Below, one piece after another: positions 11,501-23,682 of a stretch of 64,000 nucleotides of DNA. Origin of the DNA: Tetradesmus obliquus (Eukaryota; Chlorophyta; Chlorophyceae; Sphaeropleales; Scenedesmaceae). The notes under the pieces are model-generated. The model worked only from the letters and a program-made list of their open reading frames with translations, was not told the DNA's origin and searched no databases. Each line of letters starts with the position of its first letter. Position 1 is the stretch's first letter. The translations under genes were made by a program, and so were the position numbers. The stretch covers positions 6,966,501-7,030,500 of the forward strand of contig CP126191.1 of assembly GCA_030272155.1 (NCBI GenBank), written 5' to 3'.

Positions 11501-14335
11501 AAAACATGCCAAAGTCAGCGCAAGCTGGCTGGGAGCTGCCACATCCTTAAGCAGCTGCCTGCCATGCATCTACTTGCGCCTCTGCCGCACCTGCTCCTGC
11601 TGCATGTAGCCGCTGCCAGCCATGCCGGCCAGTGCATCCTTCCAAGCCTTGTCCAGCGCAGCAGGCGTCACCTCCTTGGCAGCAATGCCATTGGGCACCA
11701 GCACCACCACCAGGCAGCGGCCCGTGGCTGGCAGCAGCACGCAGAAGCAGCCGCGGCCGCGGCCGTCATCAGCGCTGTGGTAGATGCTGATGTGGCGCAG
11801 CGCAGGGCCCAGGCCGTCAGGACCGCCACCCTCCAGGTAGCTGCACTCGGCAGCTGTCTTGGCCTGCGGTGGCATGAAATCACATCAGCACTTCACCAAA
11901 GAGACAACCCCACAGACACACTGCATGTGCTTTCCCTAGGGCGACAGAACTGCTATGGTAAGCCTGCTTCTGCTGCCCACTGAGGCAAGCGGTGCGCTTG
12001 CTGCCTGCCGAAATACCAAAGTATAGATCCCTCTTCAATCCTGCCTCCTACAAGCTGTCAAGCATCACACCCGCTTTCTTGATACCCCTGCTTCCCTTGC
12101 TGCAGCAACCCTCCTCCCCAACATCCTGCGGCGCGTACACTGCACTATCTCGCCCCTCCCCTCCCCCGCCCAGCCCACCTGCAGCTCCCGCAGCTCGAAG
12201 CCCTCGCCCAGCTGCCTGCTGCGCGCCGCGGGTGCCACCGCAGCCACGCAGCCCAGGTCCAGGCTGGCAGCCAGGCGCAGCGGCAGCTGGCCCTGGTAGA
12301 CCGCACGCGCCCCCGCAGACATCAGCTGCAGCGCCAGCCGCGTGGTGTTGGCCTGCCACTGCGCCTCAGGCATCTCCAGCTGCAGCATGGAGTGATTGTG
12401 GTTGACAGCATGCCAGCAGCAGCAGCAACAGCAGCTGTTGGAATGCGGTTGAACCCTTACAAGACAATCCTCAGCAATGCACGATACTCTTCTGACACTG
12501 TGATTGCGCCTCACACGCTGGTGCTTTGATGTTTAAACTAAATCACCACCAGCTGCAGCGCAGCACGCCGCACACCATCCGCATCAACAGCCGCACCTCG
12601 TACACGTAGCGCGGCGTGTCGCCGGGCGGCAGCAGAGCCCTGCAGGCGCGCATCTGCGCCAGCAGCGCGCCCAGCCCAGCCTGCTGCTGCTCGCAGCGCC
12701 TGCTGCAGTTGACCACCACCTGGCGCGGCACCCTCAGCGGCACAGCGTACAGGCTGGCGTCCACCAGCACCCACATGCGGAACAGCCCCGGGGTGGAGGT
12801 GGGCGCCAGCTGCAGCAGCTGCCAGTGGGTGTGCGTGGCGACGGCTGCCTGCTGCTTGAAGAAGCGGCCCACGTTGCTGGTGGGCAGCACCTGCAGGGAA
12901 GCAGCGGGATGGTGGGCGCGTGAGGTGCATGGCAGCAGCAGCAGCAGGTGGACGTCAGCTGTGTGCCTGGGTGTCGTGATGGCGACACGACGAGCAAGCA
13001 ATCCTGCTAAGAGACGACCCACAGTCATAATACGCAAAACCCTGCGCATCTACAATACCATGTGTTCGCCCTGTTGTACCTCATAGCATCCAAGATGGTG
13101 CCAGGACCCACACGTAACTTCCCTCCCGCATGAAATTACATCTCGCCCTCCCTTGCGCACGGCGCAATGCCTTCCCCTCCCTTCCTCCCTCCCTCCCTCC
13201 CTTTCCTCTGCCCACCTGCGGCGCCTGCTGGTCTGCTGCTGCGGAGCGCTTGGCAGCCTCCAGCTTGCGCCTCTTGCCCTCCTGCCGCCCTGCACGCCAG
13301 CGCTGCTTCTGCCACTTCACCCACGCCGCGTAGTCGCTCACACGATCCGGCGCCTGCTGCTGCTGCCGCTGGTCCACCTGCATTGCATCCCTGCCTGCAT
13401 CGCCTGCCTGGCCGCCGCCTGCAACAGCAGCTGCCTCGTCTGCCTCTTCTGTTATGACGCGCCCCCGGCCCCTGTGCTGCCGCTGCTGCTGCGCGGCCTT
13501 GGCCTGGTCTTGCGCTGCTGCACCGCCAATCAGGTCCTCCATGTCCCTCATCAGCTTGTCAGCTTCATCGCCAGAGCCTGCTGCCACAGGGTTGTCCCCC
13601 CCCTCCTCATCTGAGCTGTCAGCCGCTGCGTCCAGCTCGCCTGCTGCGATGGCAGCCTGGCGCTGCTCCTCTTTCTTGGCTGCTGCGCGTGCTGCTGCCT
13701 CCTGGAAGAGGGTGTCCAGCTTCAGCTGCTGAGACTTGGAGCTGCGCTCACGCACCTGCAGCAACAGCACATCATTGGAGCCTCAGCAGCACGCACACAA
13801 CATGGCATCAGCTCGCTGGGCTGCGGGGACAAACCGCATCCTGCAAACAGGGCGTGCCATCCAAAGCCAGCCGACATGGTGCTGTGCATCTGGTGCTGTA
13901 TCACAAGATGAGCCGAGGACAGCGCTGCACCCACAACCACAATAATTGGCCACACACAGCAGCAGCAGCAACAACAGGCGCCCTCACCAGCTTGGTGAGC
14001 CAGTCGGGGTGCTTCACGCGCGGCACTGGGTTGGGCACGCCCTGCATGGCCGCGGGAATGGTGATGATCTTCTGAATGGCGTTGCCCAGCCGCTCCTTGT
14101 AGTAGCCCCAGTCCAGGATGTCGCGCACGTCAGGCACGCAGTCGGTGTCCGCTGCAGCAGCGGGTGTGACCGACAGGGCGGCAGGGGTAAGAGAGGTGTA
14201 GGACGCACACTCACACACATGCACTTATGCGAATATTGTGTGCTGACAATGGAGCAGCACGCAAACCTCAGCCTGCCTCCTGGCAAGGCAAGCAGGCCCC
14301 AAGGTGGCAGGCAAGTCCGATCCTTCGCCTGCCTG

Positions 14336-14372
<37 letters not shown>

Positions 14373-15009
14373 TGCCACGGCCCGCGCGCCACTCACCGCT
14401 GCCCAGGTCGCCGCACCACTTGCGCAGCCAGGCGCGGGCCACTGGCGGCTCCGCGGAGAAGATGGAGCAGGGCACGGCGCGCTCGCTGGTGGGCGCGCCC
14501 TCGGGGCGGCGGCTGATGACGTAGGCGCAGTTGAGGCCCTTGTCCTTGATGCGCTCGTCGCCTGGTGGCGGTTGAGATGGCAGCAATTCCGTGGCGATGG
14601 TGCAGGCAGAGGAGGTGCGAGAGAGATACAATCAGCCGCTAGGTCCTAAGAGTAGCAATGGCTTGCTGCAGCACAGGTGCCAGGCGCCTGCCTTGCAGTA
14701 CCTGCTGGCCAGAGATTCACGCAGCGGGCTGTTTGACCAGCAGGCCGTTTCTGTGCTCTGTCCTGCACCCTGCTGGCCGTGGCAGCGCCATGCACTGCCG
14801 CGTCCCTGCAAGCTGTGTGCAGCTCTTGCTGTTGCCGAACTCACCCAGGAAGAGGGAGAGGCGTTTGGCTGTGGTGATGGCGCAGCTCTTCCTGTCTCCG
14901 TACTCCTCCATGGCCTTGCTCATGGTGGTGGACTCGCTGATGTACTCCATCAGCTCGCCGTCAGTCAGGTCCACGCCCTGCAGCAGCAGCAGCAGCAGCA
15001 GCGGCAGCA

Positions 15010-15053
<44 letters not shown>

Positions 15054-18000
15054 GCAACAACGTGAGGCAGAGCAGTGAATGCATGATACATCATTTGGAA
15101 GCGCCTGGCAAGCGCAGCACGGCTGCAAGCGGCAGCCTGTGCAGACGAAAGGGGGCACAGCCACCCGTGCAGCAGGTCCAGGGGTGAACATGAGGTGCTG
15201 AATGATGCGCAGCAGGCGATCTGCAGCCTGCAGGCTTTTATTGTACCCCTCCACCACCGCACCTGCGTGTCCAGCATGTCCAGCCACCTGTTGGCCACAG
15301 CCGCCACCGCGCCGTAGCACTCCTGCAGGCTGCCGCCCGCCAGGAACTGCTCAAAGACCTCCGCCTGGAACAGCTTGATCAGCTTCAGCTCGCCGCGCCG
15401 CTGAGGGGAGAGCAGGCAGAGCAGCAGCAGCAGCAGCAGCGTGTGCAGCAGCAGTGCTCAGGTGAAGCAGTTGTTCAGGAACATGGGTGGTGCCACTGGC
15501 AGGCTGCACAGCGCGGAAGCAGGACGACACAGCTGCAGAAGCACACAGCATACTCTCACGCCCCTAACCAGCTGCAAACACGCCTGCAAGCAACAGCACA
15601 TGTCCAAACACTATGTCCCTGAAAATAGCAGCAACAGCAGCAGAAGCGGACCCCCCCCCCCACCTTGATCTCGAAGCCCTTGAGCTCCGCCAGGCTGCCG
15701 TCAAAGTTGAAGACCGCGTAGCGCTTCTTGATGAGCTTGCCCTCCTCCTTGCTGGCGGGCAGGATCATGGCCTGACAGCAGCAGGCGGCAGCAGGCAAAG
15801 GCAGCAGACAGCAGCGGAAGCAGGGCATGGGCAGCAAGGTTGACTGTACGCTGTCAGCTTCTGCCACAGGCAGTAGCTGACCAACAGCAGCACACACATC
15901 TGTGCCTGTCATACAAAAATTATTTCACAACCCCAACTGCCATGTGTTTGATGGCGCGCAGCCCACAGCCAACACATGTGTCAAACAGCAAATGTAGCAT
16001 ATTGCGCAGCATATCCAGAACCGCGCCTGCCACCTGGGCACTGCTGCTGCTGCTGCTGCTGCTGCTCAGGCGCACCTTGTAGGGCCCGTCCACCTCGAAC
16101 TCGATGCTCATCTGGCTGCTGGTCTCGTAGATGTGGCGCACGGGGTCCACCAGCGTCTGGTACTGGTCGTTGGTGTTGAACTCAGCCACCATCACGTTGA
16201 GCATCACGCACGGGTAGCTGCGGGGGCGCAGCATGCAGCAGAGCAGGCGGGATATGAGTGTGAGACTCCATTTTACAGAAGCAGCACCTGAACGGCAGGG
16301 TTAGCCCACTGGCCACCCTGCATCATGGCCTGCAAGCCTGGCAGACTTTGGCACGCCAATGATGTGAGCACATCACGAACAACGCATGCAGCTGCTGCGT
16401 GCTCGCCGCAGGGCTGCCGCCAGCACGCCCCAGCGCACCTGATCTTGAAGGTCTTGCCGCTCTCCTCGTTCTTGAACGCAAAGTTCTCAGGGAAGCTGCC
16501 GGGCAGGCAGCACCAGATGCCGTCCGTGTCCAGCTCCAGCGGCTTGCCCAGCTGCTCGACCTGCGGCACGTGAGGTGTATATTTAGATTGGCATGCGTGT
16601 GGTGTGTGTTGATATCAGCATCATATAGGTTGCAGGGTTAAGCAAAGAAGCGTGCTGCTGAAGCGAGGGCGCGGCTGCAGCACGCCGCAGGGCACACATC
16701 TCACACAGACTGTGCACTGCGTCAGATGAGGAAAAGCACAGCTGCAGGTGCAGCCGCTGCCTGCCTCACAATACTCACCAGCCTGCAGGCCTGCGCGATG
16801 ATCTTTGCCCCCGTGTTGGTGACCACGCCGGCCATCTCCATGCTGTACCAGCGCGCGCCCTTGCGCATGACGTAGCCGTAAAAGGAGTTGAGGATGCACT
16901 TGTGCGCCAGCTGCAGCGAGTCGTACAGCACCACCATGTCCGCGGCCTCCGCGGTCTTGAGCGCGTTGCCGCTGGCCTTCGCCTCGTCCAGCTTGCCCTT
17001 CCACTTCTGCGGGCGCAAAGGGACACAGCCAGTTGGATCAGTAAGGCATGTTTCGCGGCAATGTTTTTATACCATCTGCAGCAGCCAAAGGCAGCCAAAG
17101 AGGGCGAGGCATCCAAACCCTCAAAATGGCATCGAGCACAGCTGCATCACATCAGCCGCGCCGACCGCCCCACACACAGCCAACCCGCAGCCGGCTGCAC
17201 ACAACCCACCCCCACCACCCGGCGCACCTTGTTGAGCCCCTTGTACTCGTAGCGCCTGTCCCTGAAGGCGCGCACGGTGTCGATGTAGAAGGAGTTCTCG
17301 CGCTGGCAGATGCCCGCGGTGCGCGCCTCCACCACTGGCTTGTCCAGCACGCGCTTGTACACCTGGCGGCGGTGCGTGATGAATGTGTGTGGGGTTGTTA
17401 GAGGGCAGGCGCAGCAGCAGAAGAAGCATTAGCAGAGACGTTGAGGTGATTGCAGGTGCGTATGTGCTGAGCTGCTGGATGCTGGTGCCGCAACTTCCGC
17501 CCTCCGCCAGGCTGCAAAAGCAGGCAGCACAGCACGGGCTGTCATACACAATTAAACTTGTTGAACACTCAGGCACTGTGATGTTATGCACACATCGCCA
17601 CAGAGCTATCCACACACTTGAGCAGCGCCAACTCAGCCGCACCTTCTGCGTGTACTTCTTGAGCCGCTCCTTGAGCAGCTTGCCCTGCTCCTCGGCGCCC
17701 AGCTCCTGCCAGCTGCGCGGCCCGCCGCCCTCACCGTCAGCGTCGCGGCCGGCTGCTGCTGGCGCGTGGCTCTCGCTCATGAGCTGGCGCTTGACCTGCA
17801 GGTACTCGCTGTGGCTGCACGCGTAGTGCTCGCCACGCCACACCTGCGGGCACGCGGCACAGCACAGCAGATGAGCAGCAGGGCAGGCAGCAGCAGAGGT
17901 TGCAGGGTGCTGGCAGGCTGCAGGGGTGCAAAAGGCAAGGCTGGTTACACCAGTCCAGCCCAGCCTAAAAAAAGCTACTTTTGCTGCTGCACGACAATCA

Positions 18001-21000
18001 AACCGTTTTAAACGTATGTATCTGAAGCTTGTGCGTGCTCGAAGCATTGCGTCAGCGCCACGCACCCACTCCATCTGCCGCAGACAGGTCTTCCCCGGCT
18101 TGTTGAAGTCGCAGGCGGCGCAGTCCTCGTCGTTCACAATGGCCGCGGGCTGCAGCCTGTTGGTGAGGATGATGTTGGGGTACATGGCCGCCACGTCCAA
18201 ATGGTAGATCAGCGGCACCTCCTCCCTGCAGGCGCGCCAACAGCAGCACGGGTCAGCAGGCGTGGCTAGTGCTGCCTGCACCTGGCAGCATTCAACGCTT
18301 GTCTGCACAACACTACGCGGCGCGCATCTTTTGCCTAACAGCACCTCTACCTCTCGAGCCGAGCCTCACAAAAACAGCACGCCGCCACTGGCCACAACTC
18401 CCCAATCCACAACCCACCACAAACACCCAGTCTGCAAACACCCCCACCTGTTGGGTGCGTCGCGCAGCGCCTCCAGCTGCTCCCTGATGTCTTTCTTCAC
18501 CTCCTCGTAGTTGCCCACGTCGCCCAGCTCCCACCCGGCATCGTGCTTGATGGCGTAGCCCAGGTCCCTGTCCAGGTGGTCGATCAGGCCCTGGTAGGCG
18601 GCAGCCGTGCACTTGAAGCGCGTGGGCAGGTCGGCGCGGAACACGCCGCTCTGCAGCGCCTCCACCTTGCCGCCGATGTAGGTCTCGCTCTCCAGCAGGT
18701 GGTTCTTGTACAGCACCTCAGGCTGCGGCAGGCACAGCAGGCAGTCGAGATTGCTGTTCAAGCAGGAGAGGGAGCTGCGCTTGCTGCCGTAGCAGTCAGG
18801 ACACTGGCATTTGAAAAGAACCGGGTATCACACGCCATGCACGCACGCGACTTGACCCTGAAGTTGCATACACAGCAGCTGCAGCATGCGGGCCTCACCT
18901 GTGAGGTGTGCTTGTTGGGGCAGATGACGTTGGCGCGGTACGCCTCCACCATCAGCAGCTGCTCGCACAGCGTGCCACTGCCCTTGCGCAGCACCTCATC
19001 GGGCGGCATGGGGATAATGGTGGCCAGCGAGAAAATGAAGGGGTGGATGTAGCTGGTGGCAGCAGCAGCAGCAGCAGCGGGGCAGCGGCGGAGACATGCA
19101 AGGGGCATGTCAGCAAGTGCACCCAAGGCCGCTTGTTGGTGCTGGCAAGGGCCGTGGCTGTGTGTGCATCGTGCTGTTGCATGCACGATGCGATGCTGCA
19201 AGCTGTAACAAGATCAGACCTACCTGGCGCGCTGAACAGCAGGCAGGCAGGCACCACTTGACACATCTAGCCAGGCATCGCCGGCACCGCTATACCTGGG
19301 CCTCATCAATGCTGAGTCATCGCTGCCTGTGCTTCTGTTTTGCTGTCGTTCTCCTTGCTGTCGTTCTCCCCCATCCCCAGCCCACACAATCATACACACA
19401 CACACACACGAACTCACGTCATGTACAGGTAGTACGTGGCCACGGCGTCTGACACGGAGTAGCTGGCCATGGCCTGGGGCGTCTCCGCGGCCAGGCGCAC
19501 CATGTCCTCGGGCGCCACCTCCACAGGGTCGTAGCCCAGCTTGGCCTTGGTCACAGCCTGGGGGGGGGGGGGGGCAAGCAGTGGCAGCAGTGACAGCAGT
19601 GATGAGAGGGCTTTGACTGTGCAGGTGCCAGCAGGCAGAGAAGAGGGAGGGCCGCAGCACCGGCGCACACGCATACTCAGCAACAGCGTGCGAGCGTGTA
19701 CAGCCTGCGCCATATTGCAGGCATCACAGCTGCAGATGAACCTGCTGCCGCCGGTGCGTAGCCGGCCGCTGCCTGGTGTCCAGGGTGCACATACAGCTGC
19801 TGCCATGCCAGTATATACTGCACCCCACCCTGCCCTAGCTCCACACCCTCCTCCCCCACCTTGAGGCCGCGCTGGCCCTGGGGGCAGTCAGCCATGCAGT
19901 GGGGCAGTTAGCCATGCCAGTACATACGCAGCAGTGGCCCCACCCTAGCTGCACACCCATCAAGCCCCACCTTGAGGCCGCGCTGTCCCTGGGGCAGGTA
20001 GCTGTCGCGGTTGACCCAGTGCAGGCAGTCCATGTGCACGCAGGCCTTGCTCAGGCACTCGCCGCCGCCCTGCCCGCACTTGAAGCCCAGCTCGGCCGCC
20101 ATGTCCAGGCCGTGCACCGCAGCCCGCGCCTCAATGAAAGGGTAGTCAAAAAAGTCGCCGTTGTAGGTGACCATGATGCCCGGCTTCACCTGCACAGCAG
20201 CGCGGCCACAGCTCACTTGCTTTTGTTTGTTATCTGTCGCCGCACACTGCCGTTACTGGTGAGAACTGCAAGCAGCATTTCCGGCACAGCCACTGCTTCA
20301 AGGTCATGTCTAGCAGCCCAGCAGCCCAGCAGAGGAGTGGATGCAACTCTCAAACACAAGCAGACACCCAATTTAACAGCAGCCCATCAGCGCGTCCCGC
20401 GCCGCACCTCGCGCATGTGGTCGAACCAGGCGCGCAGCGTGGCCGCCTCGTTGGGCGTGTTGATGACGGTGAAGGGCCCCTGGTACTCGGGCTTGGGCGT
20501 GTACTCAAAGTCTGCGATGTCGCCGCCCACCACCTCGCGGTTGACGATGAGGAAGCCCTTGCGGTCGATCATGTAGGAGATCATGAACACCTGCGGGCGC
20601 GGCGCAAGGACAGGAGCAGTGGTCATTGGTGATGCCGGCATTGCGAGTTTGGGGTGCAGGCAAGGTTTGAAGGGGGCGGAGCTGAGGGTGGTGAGCAGCT
20701 GGCACAGGAGGTGAAGCTGAGTCGCAAGTGGGTTGGCAATGACCCGGCAACATGCTCAGCCGCCCCAATGATGTGTGACGCTGGCGGGTGCACCACCAGC
20801 TGAGAACAGCCTCCAGCTGCATCACAACACAAACAAACACCTGCCTGCCGCTACATGCCTCGTCTCCACTCACCTGATCGTAAGCAGCGTTGGGGAAGCG
20901 CAGCGGCAGCTTGGTCGTCTCAATGTCAAACGCGCAGATCACCGGCTCAGCCCACCGCAGCAGGTCGGGGCGGTGCGTGACGGTGGTCACTCCATCCTTG

Positions 21001-23682
21001 ACGCGCACGGTGTACCAGCGCCCGGCACGGATGTCTGCAGCAGCAGCAGCAGCAACACAGGCCGCGCGCCACGACAGCGGTGATGCACATGCTTTCGTTA
21101 GGAACTTAACGCTGTGCCTGATAGTCGGGTGTGAGACATGTGTAAGCAGCGTGGTCGAAGAATCATAACTGCAGCTGCTCGTCTTGCGTGCTCAGGATGA
21201 TCAGGAAGCTGTTGAAGTACTCAGCGTGTAGCAGCGCCCAGCCGGCTGCCGCGCACCTGTGTCAATGGCGAAGCGCACGTGGTAGGGCACGTCGTACTCG
21301 CGCATGCCCACGATGCACTCCAGCACGTCCTGCACAACGCAGCAGCCACGCAACAGCAGCAGGCAGACAGCACACGCTTCATCAGGTCAAGGCAACATTA
21401 TCTAAGGTAGTTGTCGTGCAGGTGCAGCGAAGCGCTATGCTGCGCCAGGCATCAGCATCACTGCAGGCTGCTGCAGCTGACAAAGCAGCACTGTCACGTG
21501 CATGCACCCATACCAACACTGCGCCTACCTTGGGCCTGCCGTCGCCTCCCATCTGTGCCGCCTGCAGCGCCGCCACCGCGCTGGCCATGGCGCTGCGCCT
21601 GCTGTTGGCGCTGATGGTGGGCTGCACCTCGCGCCGCACATCCATGAGCTGCTGCACGTTGAAGAAGGACACCTTGAGCAGCTTGCGCTGCAGCCCAGAC
21701 AGGTGGTTCTTCTGCAGCACACAGCACGCAGCAGGCAGCAGCATAGGCAGCACATTGCACTAGGCACACTGTGAGTTTGCACATCACAGCACCAGGGCAC
21801 AAGATTTGCAGCACAGCGTACGCCCAGCCAAGCCAAAAGGGGCATTGTAAGAATGTGGCAGTCCACAGCACATTGCAGCAGCGCTCAGCGTGCCCATTGC
21901 TCACTGGAGCGCATGTTTGCTGTGAGACGCATGCATGTGCAAGTGTCTGCTGCGTCTGCTGGCTGAGCACTGCGGCACCCTGCTACCACATGCACTCTGC
22001 AACTGTGCCAGCTTTGCTGCCGGTGCTACCGCTGCTGGCATCTGCTGGTGCCAGCGTCTGCTGCTGCTGGCGTTCGCTGCTGCTGCTGCTGTTGCTGCTG
22101 CTGCCACGCACCAGGTCCAGGTCCTCGCGCATGACCACCTCCACCTGGCGGATGCGGCCCTCAAACTTGCGCCGCAGCCACACCTCCACATCCCGCTCAG
22201 CGTCATCCTGGTGCAGGCAGCAGCAGCATGTGTGGCAAGCTTGTTGATGATGTTGTGCCTGCCGCTGTCGATGTTGCTTTGCTGCTTGGCTCTCAACCAC
22301 ATCCCATGCCGCGGCTGCTGCTACCTCTGGCCAGCAGTCGGCGGATACTTTTGTGCAGCCTAACAAGGCGGGCCTGCTGTGGCAGCCAGGAGAATCCTAA
22401 CGCGCCGCGTTCGTCACTACTCCACTGCTGGTGTTTGCTGGCTGCAGTACAGGAGTGTGCTGGGGCTGCCGCTGCTCCTTGCGGCCTCACCGTGACCTGC
22501 AGGTAGAAGTATGGCGCATGCGGCACCCTGGCCTTGAACATGGAGCCATCCTGCACACAACAGCGGCAACGCAGCAGCAGCGTCTTGATTGTGTCGCCCA
22601 ACCCCCGCGCTCATCATCATCAGCAACCAACAGAGAGGTGGCGGCCAGTGCGCCATCCACAGGTCAGACTGACCAAAGTGCACGCTGCAGCTGTTCTTGC
22701 TGAGTCACTGCATAACAGCATGCCTGCATCTTCTGCAACGCATGTGGCTGTTGGAAACAACAACAACTAGAGCCTGCGATTCACCTAGCCCGTGCGCAGC
22801 TCAAGGTGTGAGCATCTGCTGCCGCATGCTAAGGCTGCCAGTGCAGGAGCCAGGCTGCTGCTGTGCTGCCCCACCTGGCACTGGAAGTAGCAGTCCACAG
22901 CACTCAGCATCTGCCCAGTGTCCTTGTCCTCAAAAGAGGTCTGCAGCCAGCACAGCACAGCCACAACAGAGTACAGCGTGAGCTATGCAGCTGCTGAATG
23001 CTACACAAGCTGCCGATGGCAGCAGGAGGCAATGCCCATCAAAAACCATGCCAGCACATGAGAACATGCATGTGCCATCCGCATGGCAGAGCCTTATTGC
23101 TGATTCAAAGGCTGCAAAGGTGTCATTGGCAAATGAGTACAGCGGCTGTGGGTGCGATTGTTTGCTGCCTGCACCGCACCGTGGTGAAGTTGAGCAGCCA
23201 GCCCAGCCTGTCCTCGCCCTCAGTGAACAGCGGCCAGCCCAGCTGCGCCTCCAGCACGTCTGCAGCGCGCTGCTCCAGCAGCTGCAGCATGGCAATATGA
23301 TTTTGGCATTGACGGGTTGACTGTCATGATGAGTGTCATACTTTGATGTGTTTGATGGCAGTGAATGTGGTTTGCTGCGAAGCCATGCAACTGCATGCAG
23401 CCTGTGCTGCTGGTATCCCATTGAGACACCGACCTCTGCCATGTGCTGCACATGCATGGTTCCTGTGCACCAGCCATGCCATGCAGCTGCATGTGCGCGC
23501 ACCTGGGGCTTGTTGCTGTCATCACCACCACCAGCCTGCCCCTGCTTGATGTAGTTGCCGTTCATCTGCTTCCTGTACTTGTTCACGCGGCCCCTGCCCC
23601 GGCCGCGGCCACCCCCGGCGTCATCCTGGCCCTCCCTGTAGGAGGCGCCCATGCTCTTGTACTTGTTGCCACGGCCCGACAT
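6447..23682 (-). CDS. POLE: DNA polymerase epsilon catalytic subunit, complete
   Basis: This is the family-B replicative polymerase that copies the leading strand in the nucleus. A frame-consistent model of 38 exons, all GT-AG, gives about 2,339 residues, close to the 2,200-2,300 usual for the family. The start is the ATG at 23682 ([14 protein letters not shown]) and the stop is at 6447-6449. Visible in order are an Arg/Gly-rich N terminus, the 3'-5' exonuclease motifs ([33 protein letters not shown]), the polymerase motifs ([38 protein letters not shown]), the Cys-rich segment [13 protein letters not shown], a degenerate second polymerase half and two C-terminal zinc modules. All catalytic acidic residues are present, so both synthesis and proofreading should work. 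Introns average under 300 bases and carry CAG/CTG, poly-C and minisatellite repeats. The gene is head to head with the SMP-C2 gene. Exon lists are in the four block entries that follow. Confidence 0.95.
6466..6495. repeat. (CTG)n tract in last Pol epsilon exon
   Basis: Pure CTG on the plus strand encodes the polyQ tail of the polymerase on the minus strand. It lies after the conserved domain, so length changes should be tolerated. Confidence 0.9.
8550..8623. repeat. Long CAG tract in Pol epsilon intron 33
   Basis: About 74 bases of CAG with one CCG interruption. On the transcribed strand it is a CTG run that ends directly at the exon 34 acceptor (GCTGCAG), taking the place of a normal pyrimidine tract. 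Confidence 0.9.
9771..10068. repeat. 31-bp minisatellite in Pol epsilon intron 31
   Basis: About nine and a half head-to-tail copies of a 31-base unit that begins ATGCCACTCTGCAGAAT. Copies differ at a few positions (AATGCTCAAT, AATCCTTTAT, AGTGCACGAT). Each internal unit holds a perfect inverted repeat, GCAGAAT or a near variant facing ATTCTGC across seven bases. The array lies in the 665-base intron between exons 31 and 32. Confidence 0.95.
10642..10658. repeat. 17-base poly-C beside a splice donor
   Basis: On the transcribed minus strand this is a G17 run starting five bases after the GT of the exon 30 donor (GTGAGC then G). Similar G runs follow the exon 20 donor and, as a C run, precede the exon 11 acceptor. 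Confidence 0.9.
14977..15053. repeat. CAG tract ending at Pol epsilon exon 22 acceptor
   Basis: About 75 bases of CAG with a few interruptions (GGCAGCAGGAG). On the coding strand it is a CTG run reaching the acceptor CTGCAG of exon 22. Confidence 0.9.
15651..15661. repeat. 11-base poly-C at the exon 20 donor
   Basis: On the minus strand the donor reads AAG|GTGGGGG and continues as a G run, so the run forms most of the intron 5' end. Confidence 0.85.
19560..19574. repeat. 15-base poly-G (C run on minus strand)
   Basis: On the minus strand it is a C15 pyrimidine tract leading into the exon 11 acceptor, CCAG|GCTGTG. Confidence 0.9.
19802..20000. repeat. POLE: Tandem duplication of the Pol epsilon exon 10 end
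   Basis: Two units about 109 bases apart (near 19802-19890 and 19911-20000) share GCCATGCCAGTA, CCCTAGCT and ACCTTGAGGCCGCGCTG. The right unit is the real 3' end and donor of exon 10 (GQRGLK|GT). The left unit is an intronic copy that still carries a donor-like GT. Confidence 0.8.

Larger units (their letters stand above)
7997..13755 (-). other. POLE: Pol epsilon exons 25-35: linker and inactive half
   Basis: Exons: 13216-13755, 12597-12890, 12179-12379, 11591-11863, 11132-11355, 10665-10894, 10167-10399, 9252-9501, 8768-9023, 8369-8549, 7997-8140. Exon 25 encodes an acidic and Gln/Ala-rich linker (SSDEEGGD, then [19 protein letters not shown]). The rest matches the degenerate exonuclease-polymerase half that serves structure and helicase contact in other eukaryotes, with cues SGLFR-like [66 protein letters not shown] and [13 protein letters not shown]. 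No metal-binding acidic set is expected or seen here. Confidence 0.85.
13988..19052 (-). other. POLE: Pol epsilon exons 12-24: polymerase core
   Basis: Exons: 18899-19052, 18448-18722, 18066-18225, 17643-17843, 17228-17362, 16779-17006, 16439-16560, 16076-16217, 15664-15771, 15263-15400, 14845-14977, 14397-14561, 13988-14151. They cover residues of about 488-1196. Motif A (DVAAMYPN) and the cysteines of [13 protein letters not shown], which in yeast help hold an iron-sulfur cluster, are in exon 14. Motif B is in exon 17, and motif C (DTD) in exon 18. The thumb includes [48 protein letters not shown] and [19 protein letters not shown]. Confidence 0.92.
19418..23682 (-). other. POLE: Pol epsilon exons 1-11: N terminus and exonuclease
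   Basis: Exons: 23503-23682, 23180-23281, 22875-22940, 22491-22550, 22112-22207, 21529-21711, 21257-21329, 20874-21034, 20408-20590, 19971-20189, 19418-19557. They cover residues 1 to about 487. The N terminus has repeated Gly-Arg. DRLGWLLNF and AVDCYFQCQ with [17 protein letters not shown] form the conserved N-terminal fold. Exonuclease motif I (Asp and Glu of FDIET) is in exon 8, motif II (Asp of NGDFFD) in exon 10, and motif III (Asp and Tyr of SDAVATYY) in exon 11. Confidence 0.92.

Noticed and set aside
10799-11983. 394-codon plus-strand open frame
   Set aside because: It is antisense to Pol epsilon exons 28-30 and their introns. The minus strand carries clear family motifs; the plus frame is compositional.
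12543-12596. Extension of Pol epsilon exon 26 to about 12547
   Set aside because: The frame stays open and looks plausible, but only the donor at GAG|GTGCGG (12597) joins exon 27 in phase.
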